Shown piece by piece: positions 12,046-24,489 of a stretch of DNA of 64,000 bases. The stretch is from Sequoia sempervirens (taxonomy: Eukaryota; Streptophyta; Pinopsida; Cupressales; Cupressaceae), in assembly GCA_007258455.2 (NCBI GenBank), contig VDFB02254942.1:185622-249621 (forward strand), given 5' to 3'. The notes beneath the pieces were generated by a model. The model did not search any database, was not told the DNA's origin, and saw only the letters and a list, made by a program, of their open reading frames with translations. Position 1 is the first letter of the stretch. Each line of letters opens with the position of its first letter. The position numbers were made by a program, and so were the translations under genes.

Positions 12046-13952
12046 CAAAGATCGAAAAATTTGTTGTTTTAACAAAAGATCTACAAAACTTCTGAATTAT
12101 TGAATCTTCGGGCAGTTCAATAACCAAATTGCAGTGGACTCATTGTCCTATGTTGTAAGGGAAGGCATGAAGCAGAAGGTTGCTGTCTTTATCTAAAACA
12201 TCTATATGTGTGGTTATCAAATCTTTGTATGTGGCTGAAAGAAAGAAGAAAATACAAAAGCTATTGAACACTTCTTCTGTTTTTGTGGTTCTCCTTGCAT
12301 TCAATTTCTTTTTTCTTTTTTTTTATGTCAGTGCTAGTCTATTCAAATTGTTATAGTTATAATCAAAAGTAATCCTTTTTTAACATAAGATCACTTCTTC
12401 TATGGTTCCTTGACCATTTACTTCATGTTTAGATGTAGGAGAAGGCCATCCCTAGCCTCTAATATGGTACAAGTAGACATATGATGGTGTGTATATTGTT
12501 GGGAGTTCCTATGTTGCATTTTATGATTTTCAATTATTAGCAATATTTAATTGCTTTATGTTGCAATTTAGACATTTACCATGCAAGATGCATATTCTGT
12601 AATTTGCATGGAAAGGTTCATACTCCTCTACCATCAGCTTAGAGAATACATCATTTGAGGAATAATTTTTAACAAACATCTATCGTAGCATAATTACTAG
12701 TTTCTCAGTTTGGTAATGCAGGTGTACACTGTCCTCTAATAACTATACTTATAGGGTGGTGTCAAGTTTTAAGGCCCTGGAAATAGTTTTCTTCCTCTCA
12801 TCTTTTTCCATGGGATTTGTAACTGTCGTTCCATCTACCATTTGCATGTATTTAACTTTATTTTATTTTCTGATAGCCCTGTTTTGTTTTTTGCTTTTAT
12901 TTTATTCTTTTTTAGGAGATAGTTTATTGTCTAGCTGATGCATATGGAGTGATATCTACATTATGGTTTCAAGCTATTGCAATGGATGGTGATTTAAATA
13001 AGATTTATTTTGAGCCATCTTAAGTAGCTTTTGATTGAAGATTATTTGGGAGAAGTGATTTGTTTTTCTCCCAAAATGATTTAGAGTTATAAGATATTTT
13101 ATTAGATCCTTTTGTAGACTCTGGTTCAGCTTTATATTGTTTTTGATTGTTCAATCAGGCTGTTCTTGCTTTACATGTATACATTTTCCTCCACAGTGAT
13201 GGAAAATCTTACATAAAGCTGTTTCCAAAAAAAATTCCCGTTGTTAGCATCATCTTATTATATATGATCAAATTCATAAACCTATTTCTTGATCAATGTT
13301 TTCAAGTAGATACCCTTTGTTAGTCGATATGCTAAAAAATAATTAGGAACTTTCTAACTATTTTTGGTCTATTTTGTGTTTAATTACCTTCTTCTAAAGG
13401 ATAAGGTGGAACAAGTTGATGCTGTACCAAAGCGACGAAAGCGGCGTGGACAAGTGCAGCAAAAGCATCAGCCCTCAAAGTTGCTGGTCGGTTGTCTCTT
13501 ATTCTTTTCACTATTGTCCATCCAGGTTTCAGGTTTAGTGATAAATGTCTTCTACGTGTGCATAAAAACCAAATAATGCAAAGCTGCTAATTTATGATTG
13601 CCAGTGGTATGTATAGAATTGGAAGATTCATTATTTGTTAGTAATTAGAATTGAAGAATTTAAAGCATATTATCCTATATGGAATTTTAATCAGAAGCTT
13701 CAATCTTAATTTAATTTTGCATATCAAGTTCATCTGCTTATGAAATTATCGATATGTGTCTTTCTGTTGCATCCATTCTACTTATCACAAACTTGACCAA
13801 TAAAACTGCTAAATTCAAGTACCCTTTATTGCTCAAGAAAACTGGTATGTTATAGTCAGGATATTATTGCATCATTCCACATTAAGTGGATCTTTTATTT
13901 TGACAGCCTTAGCCACATTACGTATTGGCTAACAAATTGAAAATTTGAGGGC
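12046..13952. other. Non-repetitive stretch, possible remnants of a host gene
   Basis: Between the hAT-2 duplication and the next solo LTR. No transposon ends or long ORF. Several short coding-like patches on the plus strand are bordered by splice-like signals: near 12116-12186 (after GGGCAG), 12916-13023 (after a pyrimidine tract and TAG), 13400-13480 (basic, KRRKRRGQ) and near 13780-13844 (before GTATGT). Together they hint at a low-density host gene with long introns, but none matches a family I recognise and they cannot be chained confidently. Confidence 0.35.
12916..13023 (+). other. Possible terminal exon of an unrecognised gene
   Basis: A T-rich tract ending TTTTTTAG at 12915 is followed by an open 35-codon frame ending with TAA at 13021-13023. 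The composition is protein-like, beginning EIVYCLADAYGVISTLWFQA and then a short hydrophilic tail. I do not recognise the family. It is short enough to be chance. Confidence 0.22.
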
Positions 13953-13957
13953 TTGAC

Positions 13958-15064
13958 TGTAATATCCCTAAATAGGGATAATGGAAAAAACACAAAATCT
14001 CCAAAAAATATGCAATAGAAGATTCTGAAATTTTGTTTGCAAATAGATAACCCTTCAACAATCTTAGATCTATGCTCAGAATATTTTTCTGCTTTTTCTG
14101 CTAATTAATAGAAATTTCTGAATATTTCTGAATAACAAAACGTTATAGAAACCAATCTAAAAACTGCCTAGAACTTTCAAAAATAGCTTACATTATTTTT
14201 TTCCTTATTTTTCCAGAGATGAATATGACCAGCAATTACACAGGTTAATGCTCAGATACCTCAAACATGCCTTCAAAACCCTAGCCATCCTTGCCAAAAC
14301 CCTCAGATAATCAGCCTTGGGTCTCGCCCAGGCATCACCCTTGTCCTCGCTAATGCTAGCCTCAAGGATGCTACAAAAAAATGCAGGAATTTTTCTGTAG
14401 GTTATCCAAATCTGATTCTGATATCTCTGAACCACACCTCCAAAATGGTCTCCAAAACCTGATAAGAATAGGCAGCTTTGCAAATGATGTGCTAGGGCAT
14501 CACAGACCAAAGCCCTTCCACTGAAACACAGCCTTCTGACTAGGGGGAGCCTGTATGTCACTTCGAAACCAGGGATACTCAAGGGTTTTCAAACCTTAAC
14601 CCAAAAATTGCAGAAACAACAGAGAAAAGACTAATAACATAATGAGCTCTAAAAGAACCCTAAAATGTTATATAATGACTCCCAAAAGAAAGATTTAACC
14701 TCAACCATTGATCCATTACCAACTCAATCCAGTGCTCCAAATAAAATCCCTAAAAAATGAGCCAGTAGGCTCCTTGAAATCCCATGCCCTTCCTTGACCT
14801 TTTTTGGCACATGTTTAATAAAATCACTTAATGTACATGTCCCTTAAGTTTTAAACTTACAAAGGGGAAAAACTTAAATCCTTAGGTTAGGAATCACTTA
14901 AGTTGCATAAAAAGATGTGCCCACAACTTAAGAATAGAATAGGATACAAGCCAAAGAATCCACACTTACCCAATAAGGCTCTACATCCTCTTCCTCTTGG
15001 GTAATCCAAGGAAAGGACAGCCCATGCATCATTAAGCCACATGGCTTGAGTTGGGGACATCACA
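13958..15064 (-). mobile_element. Solo LTR, TGTAATRTCCC type
   Basis: Plus-strand ends TGTAATATCCC ... GGGGACATCACA, flanked by perfect TTGAC duplications at 13953-13957 and 15065-15069. On the minus strand it starts TGTGATGTCCCC and ends GGGATATTACA, matching the start and end style of the solo LTR at 53334-54527, so I orient it minus. Length 1107 bp, no coding content, no adjacent primer-binding site. The short ORFs inside are not conserved. Confidence 0.8.
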
Positions 15065-15191
15065 TTGACTGAAAATGAAGTTCTTTGTTTTGGTCTAGCT
15101 TGTCCATTACTTTCTGGAGTCAGCATGCAAACTTCACATTTTAAACTATTTCCATAATGTTTTTGTGATGGGGATGGCAGTCTCGGAGATC

Positions 15192-15197
15192 ATATAT

Positions 15198-15234
<37 letters not shown>

Positions 15235-15276
15235 CATATACATATACATATACATATATATATGTATGTATGTATG

Positions 15277-15319
<43 letters not shown>
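15192..15319. repeat. (AT)n / (ATGT)n microsatellite
   Basis: About 128 bases of alternating AT with embedded GTAT and ACAT steps, making long low-complexity ORFs on both strands that are not genes. The ends are pure (AT) runs. Such tracts are length-variable and prone to assembly error. Confidence 0.95.
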
Positions 15320-15321
<2 letters not shown>

Positions 15322-16190
15322 AAATATGGATCCCAAAGCAAAGAGAAGCAATAAATCAAAGCAAAGTATCCACACCTACCTCCAAAACTAAATTTCATCT
15401 TCAAATTGAAAAATCCGCATCCCCCATCCAAAATCCAAATTCTAATATCCCAATCATAAGCCCAAATTTTATAATCCATGTGTATCCCTAGATCCCAAAA
15501 TCTAAAATCCAATAGTACAAAATCCATTTGGATCCCTAAATCTCAAAATATGAAATCAAAAAGTCCAAAATCTATCTAGATCCCTAATCCTAAAATCTGA
15601 CATCCAAAAGTCCTAGCATCTTGAAAGATCTTGAATCCCATACATTAAAAATCTAAAATCCAACATCCCATCCAAAACTAATCCACTCGTAGAGTGCCAC
15701 ATCGTGTGTGGAATTCTTGATCTTGATCGCCCTTGCTCCCTTACCATTTTCCCATGCTTTCACAATCCCATCCTTCCTTTCCCCTCATTTACACAACCAA
15801 ATCTATTAGCGAACATATCTCTACAACCACACCCCTTTAATCCATTCTCAAATAACCACCATACATCCTTCATCTAGACCACCTCCCATTCTATTTTCCT
15901 TGGCAACATCCTTTAATGTAGGTGTTATGATGATACCATGGTTAAAGCATTTACTTTTGGGAGAAGCCAACATAACAACCAATGATGTTCACTACAACAC
16001 CTAATGCAGGAGCATCCAATTCCATGAGTAATCATATATCACTCAAAAAAAAAGATGTTTTTACTTTGCTTCTTGTTTTCCTTTTTTGTTTTGCTTGCAG
16101 GAATGGATGATGCAATTTCCGAAGATTTGTGGATGGTTCATGGCCAAATGATTGCTTCATCTTGTTAAGAAGCCAATTGGGTACTCACAT
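15320..16190. other. Low-complexity AAAATCC-rich DNA, no gene
   Basis: From 15400 to about 15680 the strand is a loose succession of AAAATCC / AAAATCTA / GATCCCTA motifs without a fixed period. The rest is C-poor intergenic-like sequence. It may be the outer part of the LTR of the downstream Gypsy element, but I could not find a TG start with a matching duplication. Confidence 0.4.
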
Positions 16191-16427
16191 TTCAAATTTG
16201 AGGAAGATCCGAGGTCATTTAGGCAAGTTATGCAATTTTAGGATTTTCCTAGAGTTTGGGATGTCATGATTCAAATTTGAGGAAGATCTGAGTTTATTTG
16301 GGGAAGTTATGCAATTACGGGATTTTCCTAGTGTCTGGGATGCCACGTTTCAAATTTGAAGAAGATTGAACCAAAACTATGAAAGTTATACAATTGCAGA
16401 ATTTTCTTATGGTTTAGGATATTTTGG
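16191..16427. repeat. Three tandem copies of a 79-bp unit
   Basis: Units begin TTCAAATTTGA(G/A)GAAGAT at 16191, 16270 and 16349, an exact 79-base spacing. Each contains AAGTTAT(G/A)CAATT and a GGATTTTCCTA-like segment. The third copy is the most diverged. The array lies upstream of a TATA box at 16844, so it is probably a U3 enhancer-type array of the Gypsy 5' LTR. Confidence 0.85.
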
Positions 16428-17180
16428 TGTTGCAGAAATTCAAGCATGTTCAGGATATATGTCCTTAATCCTCTAACCTCTACCTCACTCTTTTTTCCTT
16501 CAATCTCAACCAAAATTCCCCATTGTAGAATTTCAACCCCTATCTAGGATATGTCTTGTTAACCCCTAAATCATTGCAACATCCACATCACCCCTAAATG
16601 GCTAAATTTCCGCAATTTCTTTGTTCTCTTGATTTACCCAAAAGGACTTGCAACTACGAAACTTTAAAGTCAACTAGATATATCCTTGTACCCCTTGATT
16701 TTTTGCGAATGTTGCCATAATGCGAATTTTAGCTAGAAAACAGCAAAGTGATAGTTTTAATTGTCTATACGTGGATACTAAGGGTCAATGAGGCCTTGCC
16801 ACATGTCCTATCATGGGGAAATCGTCTCTCATTGTTTGTAAGCTATAAATAAGGATCTTGAACTCTTCTGAGGCTAGTTGTTTTAGAGACTTCTTCTTCA
16901 AGAATGAATTAGAGGGAAGTTAGTGAGTGTTTGTAGATTGAAGGAGATTTCATGGTCAATGCATAGGAAACTATCTTGGTTGAACATTTGTGATTATAAG
17001 GCTTGTTGCCAAGGCATGTAAGAAGCCACATGTGTGTTGAACTGTAATGTTTTGAACATCTAATACTCCTATTGTAATATTCTAGTTGTAAGTTAATAAA
17101 GAGATTCAAAGATGTTTGTAATTTTTGTTTGTTGCTTGGCTCAATAGCTTGTCAAAGCCCCTGAGTTTTGACCTGCACCA
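16428..17180 (+). repeat. 3' part of the 5' LTR of a plus-strand Gypsy element
   Basis: Contains a TATA box (TATAAATAAG, 16844-16853) and ends in CACCA at 17180, two bases before a tRNA-Met primer-binding site. The start of the LTR was not located; the partner 3' LTR is missing because the element is truncated. Confidence 0.55.
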
Positions 17181-17182
17181 AG

Positions 17183-17193
17183 TGGTATTAGAG
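17183..17193 (+). promoter_or_regulatory. Primer-binding site (tRNA-iMet type)
   Basis: TGGTATTAGAG differs by one base from the canonical TGGTATCAGAG complementary to the 3' end of initiator tRNA-Met. It lies two bases after the CACCA end of the LTR and about 300 bases before gag. Confidence 0.7.
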
Positions 17194-17499
17194 TTGGTCG
17201 AATTCCTTGAGACCATGGAAGTGTTGAGCTAGGGACCCTAAGGAGATTGTTGTAGAAAGAGTAAAAAAGAACTTGCAACTACAGAGGGTTTGAAGACATG
17301 GCACATAGAGGAAGAGGTAGAAGAGCCATTCCATGAGTTGGGGCACGACACTTGTAAAGATGCTAAGAGGTATCATAGCTAGACTAGATGCACTCAAGAG
17401 ATGCAATGTAGAGGAGTACCCGTAGAGGATGTGAGTGATAGTGAGGAAGAAGAAGTAGGAGAAGATAAATATCAGTGAAGGTTTTTTAGTGCAATGACC

Positions 17500-19530
17500 A
17501 AGATTACCAATAAATCCCATGTAGGCCTACAATGTTACAGTGGTAACTTGAATCCAAAGGAGTTGATAGACTGGATTTTAGTGGTGGAGAAATATTTTGA
17601 GTTGGAGTCCACTAAGGACACTAAGAGGGTAAAGTTTGCAGCGACAAGGTTGAAGGGACATGCATCTCTCTAGTGGGATCATGTAGTAGTTAAGACAGAG
17701 AAAAGGAAAGGAGAAAATCAGAACCTAGGAGAGAATGGTCACCAAGTTGAAGGCAAAGTTCTTACTAGAAAACCACCAAATCACCATGTTCAAGAAGTTG
17801 CAAAAATTTAAGTAGAAGTAGAAGAATGTGCAAGAGAATATGGTGGAGTTCTATAGATTGAGCATTAGGGCTAGTCACATTGAGGAAGATGTGGAGAAGG
17901 TCTCCAGGTATGTTAATGGTTCAAGATGAAATTAGCATGGCCAAAATTACTAGTGTAGAAGAAGCCTATCAATTTGCATTGAAGGTTGAGGAAAAGATCT
18001 CTAGAAAACTAAACAGTTCTAGGGGAAGAGGTAAATCCTCAAGAGGAAGAGGATAGTCCAATCATAGACGTGGTTATTAAGATAAGCAAGGAGAAGCAAG
18101 TACTTCATAGACCAATACCCAAGGAGGTAAAGGAAGGAGTGATTACCCCAGATGTAGAGGAAATTTTGGAAGAGGATTTAGTGAAACATGTTTCCTATGT
18201 GGACAAGCTAGACATAGGGCATTTGAATGTCCTCAAGTGCATTAGAATAGTGGAAAGGGGAAAGAAACAAGAGTCCATATATCACAAATTGAGGAGGAGA
18301 GTGTGGCAAGTATGGCTTCACCAAATTGAGGAGAATAGCTTGAGGATGGAGAATCCCTGATGTTGAGGAGAGTCCTAAAACTAGAGAAGGTACAAGGAGA
18401 GCCAAAATAGAGAAGAAATTTGTTTAGAACTAGATGGGAGTTTGGAGGAAAATGCTACAAGGTCATTGTGGATAGTGGCAACACTGACAACTTAGTGTCA
18501 AAAGAGATGGTGGAGAAACTGAAGCTGAAAAGGCTGAAGCAATTGACTCCCTACAAGGTTTCCTAGTTGCAGAGGGGACATGAATTGTTGGTAAGTGAGC
18601 AATGCCTTGTAATTTTCATATTGGAAACTATAAAGATGAGATAACGTGTGATATCATGCCAATGGACGCATGCCACATTTTGTTAGGTAGACCTTGGCAA
18701 TATGATAGGCAGGCCATTCATGATGGCAAGAATAATTGTAATAAGATAAAGAAGAATAGAAAGGAATATGTGTTAAATCCCCTAAAGGATAAGGATGAGG
18801 AGGTTGAGAAAACTAATAGAGTTTGTCTAGTGACTGGGAAGCAGTTTCTAAAGGATATCAAAAGGGACAAGGTATGTTTTGCCTTCCTACCTAAGCCTAC
18901 AGAGGATAGGGAAGCAAGAGAAGGGAAGAAGTTCTCAAAGAAATCCAATAAATTTTGGATGAGTTCACAGAGATACTGATGAAGGACTTGCCTAATAGGT
19001 TTCCTCTAATGAGAAGCATAGGTCACTGAATGCATTTGATACTGAACAAGGCACCATATAGAATGACACCGACAAAGAATGAAGAGGTGAACATACAAGT
19101 GCAAGAGTTGTTGGATAAGGGATTGATAAAGAGAATCTCAGTTTGTGTGTTGTACCTGTTGTATTGGCACCCAAGAAGGATGGAGAGTGGAGAATGTGCA
19201 TTGATTCAAGGCCTATAAACAAGATCACCATCAAGTATAGGTTTCCATTACCATGAATGGATGACTTAATGGATTATTTGAGTGGAGCAAAGTACTTCAC
19301 TAAGATTGACTTGAAGAGTGGGTCTCAAGTATCACCAAATCAAAATTAGATAGGGGGATGAATGGAAGACAACAGTCAAGACCAAGGATGGATTATATGA
19401 GTGGCTAGTGATGCCATTTGGGTTGACAAATGCACCCAACACTTCAATGAGACTGATGAATGAGGTACTAAAGCCTTTCCTTGGCCAATTTGTTATTGTT
19501 TATTTGGATGATATCCTAGTTTTTTTTAAT
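17500..19530 (+). pseudogene. Ty3/Gypsy gag-protease-RT pseudogene, truncated
   Basis: Gag-like region from about 17500 (GNLNPKELIDWI, EKYFELE, FAATRLKGHA); a CCHC zinc knuckle at about 18200 (CFLCGQARHRAFEC); the aspartic protease with VDSGNTDNLVS near 18465 and MDACHILLGRPW near 18660-18700; RT from about 19040 ([17 protein letters not shown]), [17 protein letters not shown] at 19410 and the active site VYLDDILVF ending near 19527. After that the sequence stops resembling RT, so finger/palm are present but thumb, RNase H and integrase are gone. Many stops, mostly TAG, lie in the gag part (for example near 17672, 17812 and 17818). Not functional. It would have encoded the capsid and replication enzymes of a Gypsy retrotransposon. 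Confidence 0.8.
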
Positions 19531-22146
19531 CACAGCACTTATTTTGGATGGAACAAAGATCTCTTTCCCATATCTGCTCTTAACACATCTAATTATTGGA
19601 AAAGCTTCTGTGAAAATCCATATCTATCCTTATGGGTAAAATAACTCAAATTATAGCCAATCTTATTTAATTCCAGCGAATTTTCATCACAAGCTCCATT
19701 CCTACCACAGTTTTTTCTGTTTCTTCTAACATAGAATAATATTTATCCATTCATTAACAAGGGTTTTGAATATAGAAAGAATGCAAATCTAATGTCACCT
19801 ACAAAAACACACAAAAAATAACAAAATCCAAAACAAATTCTCATTAAATAAACAATACAATGAAATCCTCGAAAGGGAGCTCCGGTCTCATTCATAAGAC
19901 AACTTACATTACATTATGAAGGCCTCCCTTATCCCTGATGGACAAGAAGACAGCCATGGAAACATTCCACTGTTGCACTTTTTCCCCCTACACACTCACC
20001 CAAAACCATTCTCCACAGTAATGTCAATGCTACCCTCACATGATAGAATTACTGCCTTTATATTGATTCATAAAAGGACCATTTTGTACTTCAGGGCATT
20101 GTTTCTAAACATGGGACAGATTCTTGGAATGTAGTGAACATGTAGGGTGGTATATGACATCCAGGTGCAGGCTTTGGTGGAAGAGAAAAAGGTGAAAACA
20201 AGTGTTCTTGTCTTTATGGCAAATTTGGCAGTCACAACAAGCAGCAAAAGAGAATTCACCACAGCGATTTTAAAAACATCTACAGAAAGTGGTGAATTCA
20301 ATTTGCATGAAATAATACATCGCATTACATTCCAGTTTCCAATTTCTATTCAGTTTTCTTGATTGTTTCAACTTCCAAAGACTTTTTAAAGCTATATATA
20401 GCCCATTATAACATGAATTGATTATCTAGTAGCATTTTGTGAGCATGTACAGGGAATTTGGAGTAGCAAATGCAAGTTTTCTGCATTCCTAATCAACTGT
20501 TGCAAGTTCAGATGCAGAGGAGTTGGATTTTGAGAGAATTTAGGGTTTTAGAAGTTGATATCAGAATTGGATCATGCTTAACTATTAAGCCTCCGAGGCC
20601 TAGACCAGTTGTATTTGCCATTGGGGTAGTTCTAACTTCTAAGTGAGATTGTGCTCGTATATTCTTAATTTTTCACCCATAAGTGGGTTTCTCTAGGGTA
20701 TCTTGGTGTTACTCTTTGTGGTTATCTTATTCTCTGTTTGACTTCAATTCTTCTTGCATTTCTTGCTAATAAAAAATGGTCTTATTGCTCTGTAAGTCAA
20801 AATCTGTTTGTTGATGACTATGATATGGAATGAACAGCATTTTAATGTTTATTATAGTAATGTCAAGATTCCATCATAAATCATATATGGAAATATAAGT
20901 TATTGTTTACCCTAGATCTAGAATGAACAGCAAGAAACTAATGCAAATCCAAGATCCTTATTCCAAACCCAAGAATACGTCAGTAGAGCAACAAGGAATG
21001 TAAATACAAAACAAAGTCAACAAATCATTGCCAAATGCAAACCTTAGATGTGTTGGATATGCTCTTGGATAATTGATATGGAAATGTTGGTTGCTCTTCA
21101 AATCAGCATCATATACCTGTAGATTGATCATTCATGCCTCATTTGATGAAGGATGAGGGATTATTTATAGATTTTTGAATAAGAATGTGAATGGGGAGGA
21201 TTTGATCTTGAATTAATGGTTGAGATTGAATGAAAAGAGTGGAGAATCTTCACTGACTAGAATAGCCAAGAAGAGTTATGAGGGTTCCTTAGTGGGCTCT
21301 AAAATGGGCGAGGATAATTATTTTTTATTTATTTATTTTAGCTAGTTAGTTGTGCATGGGTTCAAAATAGACAACAATGTGGAGGAGTTATGATGGAATG
21401 TTAGTGGATAATTAGATTTTTTAAATATTTTTGGAGAATAAATGAAAATGTATCTATTCATTTGTCTTGGATTATAAGGAAGAATTAGCCCAATTAACTA
21501 AATAACATGAATTATTTAAATAATTAGTGGTGGTAAATGAAAAGGGGAATTAGAATGGAATTAGGAAGTGGTATAGAATGGTATTAAGATTGTAATGTTA
21601 GGTGCAACATTAGAGGGTGGCAAGAAGTAAGTGTATATTTTGCCTTTATTTGAATTGGCATTGTGAAATAACGACATTTCAAAGAAAGTAAATATACACT
21701 CGGTGGGAAAAGATAGCACACCTCAATCATTAAGATTTTGATTTTAGGATTGATTAATGATTTAGGGATGCCCTCTCAAGAGGATAGGTAGGTTGAAGAG
21801 CACGAGTGTGCTCTTGAAATGGATGAAAGAGAGATTGAATGGTTAGGGATGAGTGGAAAAGATGAATTTGGATAGGTTCACTAATGGACAAATAGAGATG
21901 AAAGATGAATGATGAGGTGGTTATTTTATTTTTTAATTCTGGTAGATGAAGTGATAGATGTAATGGATATGATGGAGAATAAAAGACTTTAATTGCTAAG
22001 GTACACACTATGAATCTTGAGTATTTTAAGCAACTTGAAAGCTAAGCAAAGATGTCTTTTATTTGGGTGATGTAGGATTGTTCGTGGACTTGAATGATCT
22101 TGCATCAAAAATGTTGGGTAAGTGAAATGTTCCATGAGTTGGAAAC
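19531..22146. other. Stretch without genes, probably LTR-derived
   Basis: Between the truncated plus-strand Gypsy and the minus-strand chromodomain fragment. Only short, unconserved ORFs. On the minus strand a TATA-like CTATAAATAATCCC lies near 21153-21166, so at least 20.9-22.1 kb may be the 3' LTR region of the minus-strand Gypsy. I could not locate TG/CA ends or target duplications. Confidence 0.35.
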
Positions 22147-23771
22147 TCATGAAAATTTTGACAAATCTGGAACTAGAATTCCATATTTGACTAGTTCTGC
22201 AGCACTCAACCAAAAAGTTTCATCTACAACTTTGTTTTTCCAATGGACCAAGTATTCCATGTAGTCCTTTCCTCTAGTCTTCTTAGCCACTCGGGAGTCA
22301 ACCACTCTATCTATTTCTTTATCTTCCTCTCTGGCAATTGAGCCATCCACCCTTGTGCATCATGCAAACTTGGTTGTGTGCCTCCTTGTAAACTTGTCTC
22401 TCCTTCATGAAACTTGTACAAATCAGCAATATTGAAAATGGGAGATATGTCTATCCCTTCTGGAAGCTCAATCTCATAGGCATTGGATGAGAATTTTCTC
22501 AACATTTTGCACAGGCCTATTTTTTTCCATTTTAACTTATTGTATGTTCCTTGTAGGAACCTCTCCTTCCTCAAATGTGTCAAAACTAAGTAATCTACTT
22601 GGAACTCTTGTTCCCTTCTGTGCATATCAGCATGCTCCTTATACTTCATGGCACTCTTCTCCAACTTTTCCTTCACTTGCTTGTGTAACTCATGGATGTA
22701 TTCAAAAATATCTTTTGCTACTACACCCTTCATGTTCAAATTTTCACTATCCCTTAGCTCATCAACACCTCTTGGGCTGTACCCATAAACTATCTGGAAT
22801 GGGCTCCTTCCTACACTTTTGTTCACTGAATTGTTGTAAGAAAATTTCACATGTGCTAAGATAAGATCCCATTGATGTGGTTTGTCTCCCACCAAACATC
22901 TTAATAAGTTTCTCAAACTTTTGTCTGTCCATCAATCTTGGGATGGTAGGTTGAGTTGAATTCTAACTCTGTGCCCATCTTCTTCCACAATGTACACCAA
23001 AAATGGCCAACAAACTTAACGTCCCTATCTAAGACAATGCTTTTGGCCTTGGGCAATCCATGCAGCCTAACTACCTCCTTAAAAAACAATGTAGCTATGT
23101 GGGATGCATCACTCGTCGTCCAACATGGTATAAAATGAAACATCTTAGAAAATCTATCCATTATAACAAAAATTGAGTCATTACCTCTTTGTGTTCAAGG
23201 CAATCCCAAAACAAAATCCATGGTTATGTGCTCCCGTGGCCTCTTTGGTATAGGCAATGGCTGATATAGTCTTGTGTTTTGTATTGCTCCTTTAACATGT
23301 TGGCAAACTCTACAACCTTGTACTTGCCTCTTCACATTTGCACTCATGCTAGGCCAAAAATAACCTTCACTCAGTTGTGCCAATGTTTTATCCAATCCAA
23401 AATGCTCACTTAAGCCTCCACTCTGTTTTTCTCTTATGAGGTTCTCATTGAACCCCTATGGATGCACAACATCTGCCCCTTGGACAATAAACCATCCTAA
23501 ATGAAATACTCTAATTGTGGAGTCTTGTCTTTTTCTACTAGAGTTTTACTAGCTGTCCATGCTTCCTTGAAATTCAAATCTTCTAGATACAACTCCTTCA
23601 TTGCATGAAAGCCAACAACGTTGACTCTCAACTCATTCATCAGTAAAAATCTTATGCTAAGTGCATTTGCTATCTTGTTTGACTTACCACTCTTGTGTTT
23701 CAAGACAAAAGAGTAACTTTGCAAGAACTCCACCCATTTCATATGCCTCTGGTTTAACTTACCTTGACTGT
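22147..23771 (-). pseudogene. Chromodomain Gypsy pol fragment (RNase H end, integrase, chromodomain)
   Basis: Minus strand, right to left: the end of RNase H (GKLNQRHMKWVEFLQSYSF, HKSGKSNKIANALS) at 23770-23650; integrase zinc-binding end (GYFWPSMSANVKRQVQGCRVCQ) at 23350-23290; catalytic core with [20 protein letters not shown] and YHPKIDGQT (23210-22915); the FSYNNSVNKSVGRSPFQIVYG block at 22860-22780; and a chromodomain-like tail (VVDSRVAKKTRGKDYMEYLVHWKN, then FWLSAAELV) near 22290-22190, stop at 22147. It is split into five frames by stops and shifts. The upstream part is cut off exactly at 23772 by the LTR of another element flanked by ACTGT. It once encoded DNA-integration functions of a chromovirus. 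Confidence 0.82.
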
Positions 23772-24115
23772 TGATGTATTGCGTATTTATTGCTATATTT
23801 GATAAATTAAATACATGAATTAATAATGGAGATGTCAATGCATACCAGATACATGCGTAAAATATATCTTTATTTGAACATGAAATTATTATAGAAGACC
23901 AAAGATGTTCAACCAACGATCAGAGTTGATCTGACTAGATCATACCACTCTCCTTTATGATACACAATGCATTTAAAGGACCCAACTATTGCCAAGAACA
24001 CAACTGTCAACCAACTGATGCTTATAACTACTTGAAATTGACAACCAATTAATACATAGTCGGATATCAAATTTTATGAAAACATAATAATAGACATTGT
24101 ACATTGACTACATCA
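23772..24115 (-). repeat. 3' LTR (344 bp) of a minus-strand gag-protease element
   Basis: Perfect 7-base inverted ends TGATGTA ... TACATCA. Immediately to its right (upstream on the minus strand) is a polypurine tract, and to its left the interrupted Gypsy RNase H coding sequence resumes. The left flank is ACTGT (23767-23771); the matching right-hand duplication would lie past the 5' LTR, which is not in view. Confidence 0.6.
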
Positions 24116-24132
24116 TCTCTCATCTCCCCCCC
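24116..24132 (-). promoter_or_regulatory. Polypurine tract
   Basis: On the minus strand the sequence just before the LTR reads GGGGGGGAGATGAGAGA, a classical plus-strand primer for reverse transcription. Its position fixes the adjacent LTR as a 3' LTR in minus orientation. Confidence 0.65.
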
Positions 24133-24290
24133 AACAAAAATAAAATAAAAAAAATTGTCTTCTAGACAAGAAGTAAATATCAAGTAATATTAGGGAAGAC
24201 TTTCCAAATTGATGACGATATTGTGGACAAGGACCTGTAGACAAACTTGGAAGTGTACTTTGCAAACTAAGACTTGGAGTGTACTTGGCA

Positions 24291-24480
24291 ATTCAAATTA
24301 GTGCAATGGGGGTTTGGGGGCAACACCCCTAGTAGAGTCAAGGGAAAGCGCCTCTTGCGGGGATCTGGGGGCAACACCCTCACCAGGATCAAGGGGCAGA
24401 ATCCCCGCCACTAAGCCCAATTTAAGACCTTCAAAACCACATAGAACTTCATGGTGTACATTTTCATGATTTTTAAGAGG
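24291..24480. repeat. GC-rich block related to the minisatellite at 59.7 kb
   Basis: Reads GGGGGTTTGGGGGCAACACCCC, then AAGGG and CTCTTGCGGGGATCTGGGGGC, then a tail TTCATGGTGTACAT. The same motifs and the same tail occur in the MITE-like element at 59718-59990, with fewer copies here. It stands out in base composition from AT-rich surroundings. I see no inverted termini at this copy, so it may be a fragment. Confidence 0.6.
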
Positions 24481-24489
24481 CAAAAAACA

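Noticed and set aside
15141..15527. Long ORFs on both strands across the AT/GT microsatellite
   Set aside because: They consist of IYIYIY/HTYIYM repeats produced by the microsatellite; not genes.
23772..24002. A 231-bp TRIM-like element ending at AAGAACACA with ACTGT duplication
   Set aside because: The right-hand ACTGT at 24003 is probably chance; ends TGATGTA/TACATCA at 23772-24115 with an adjacent polypurine tract explain the region better.
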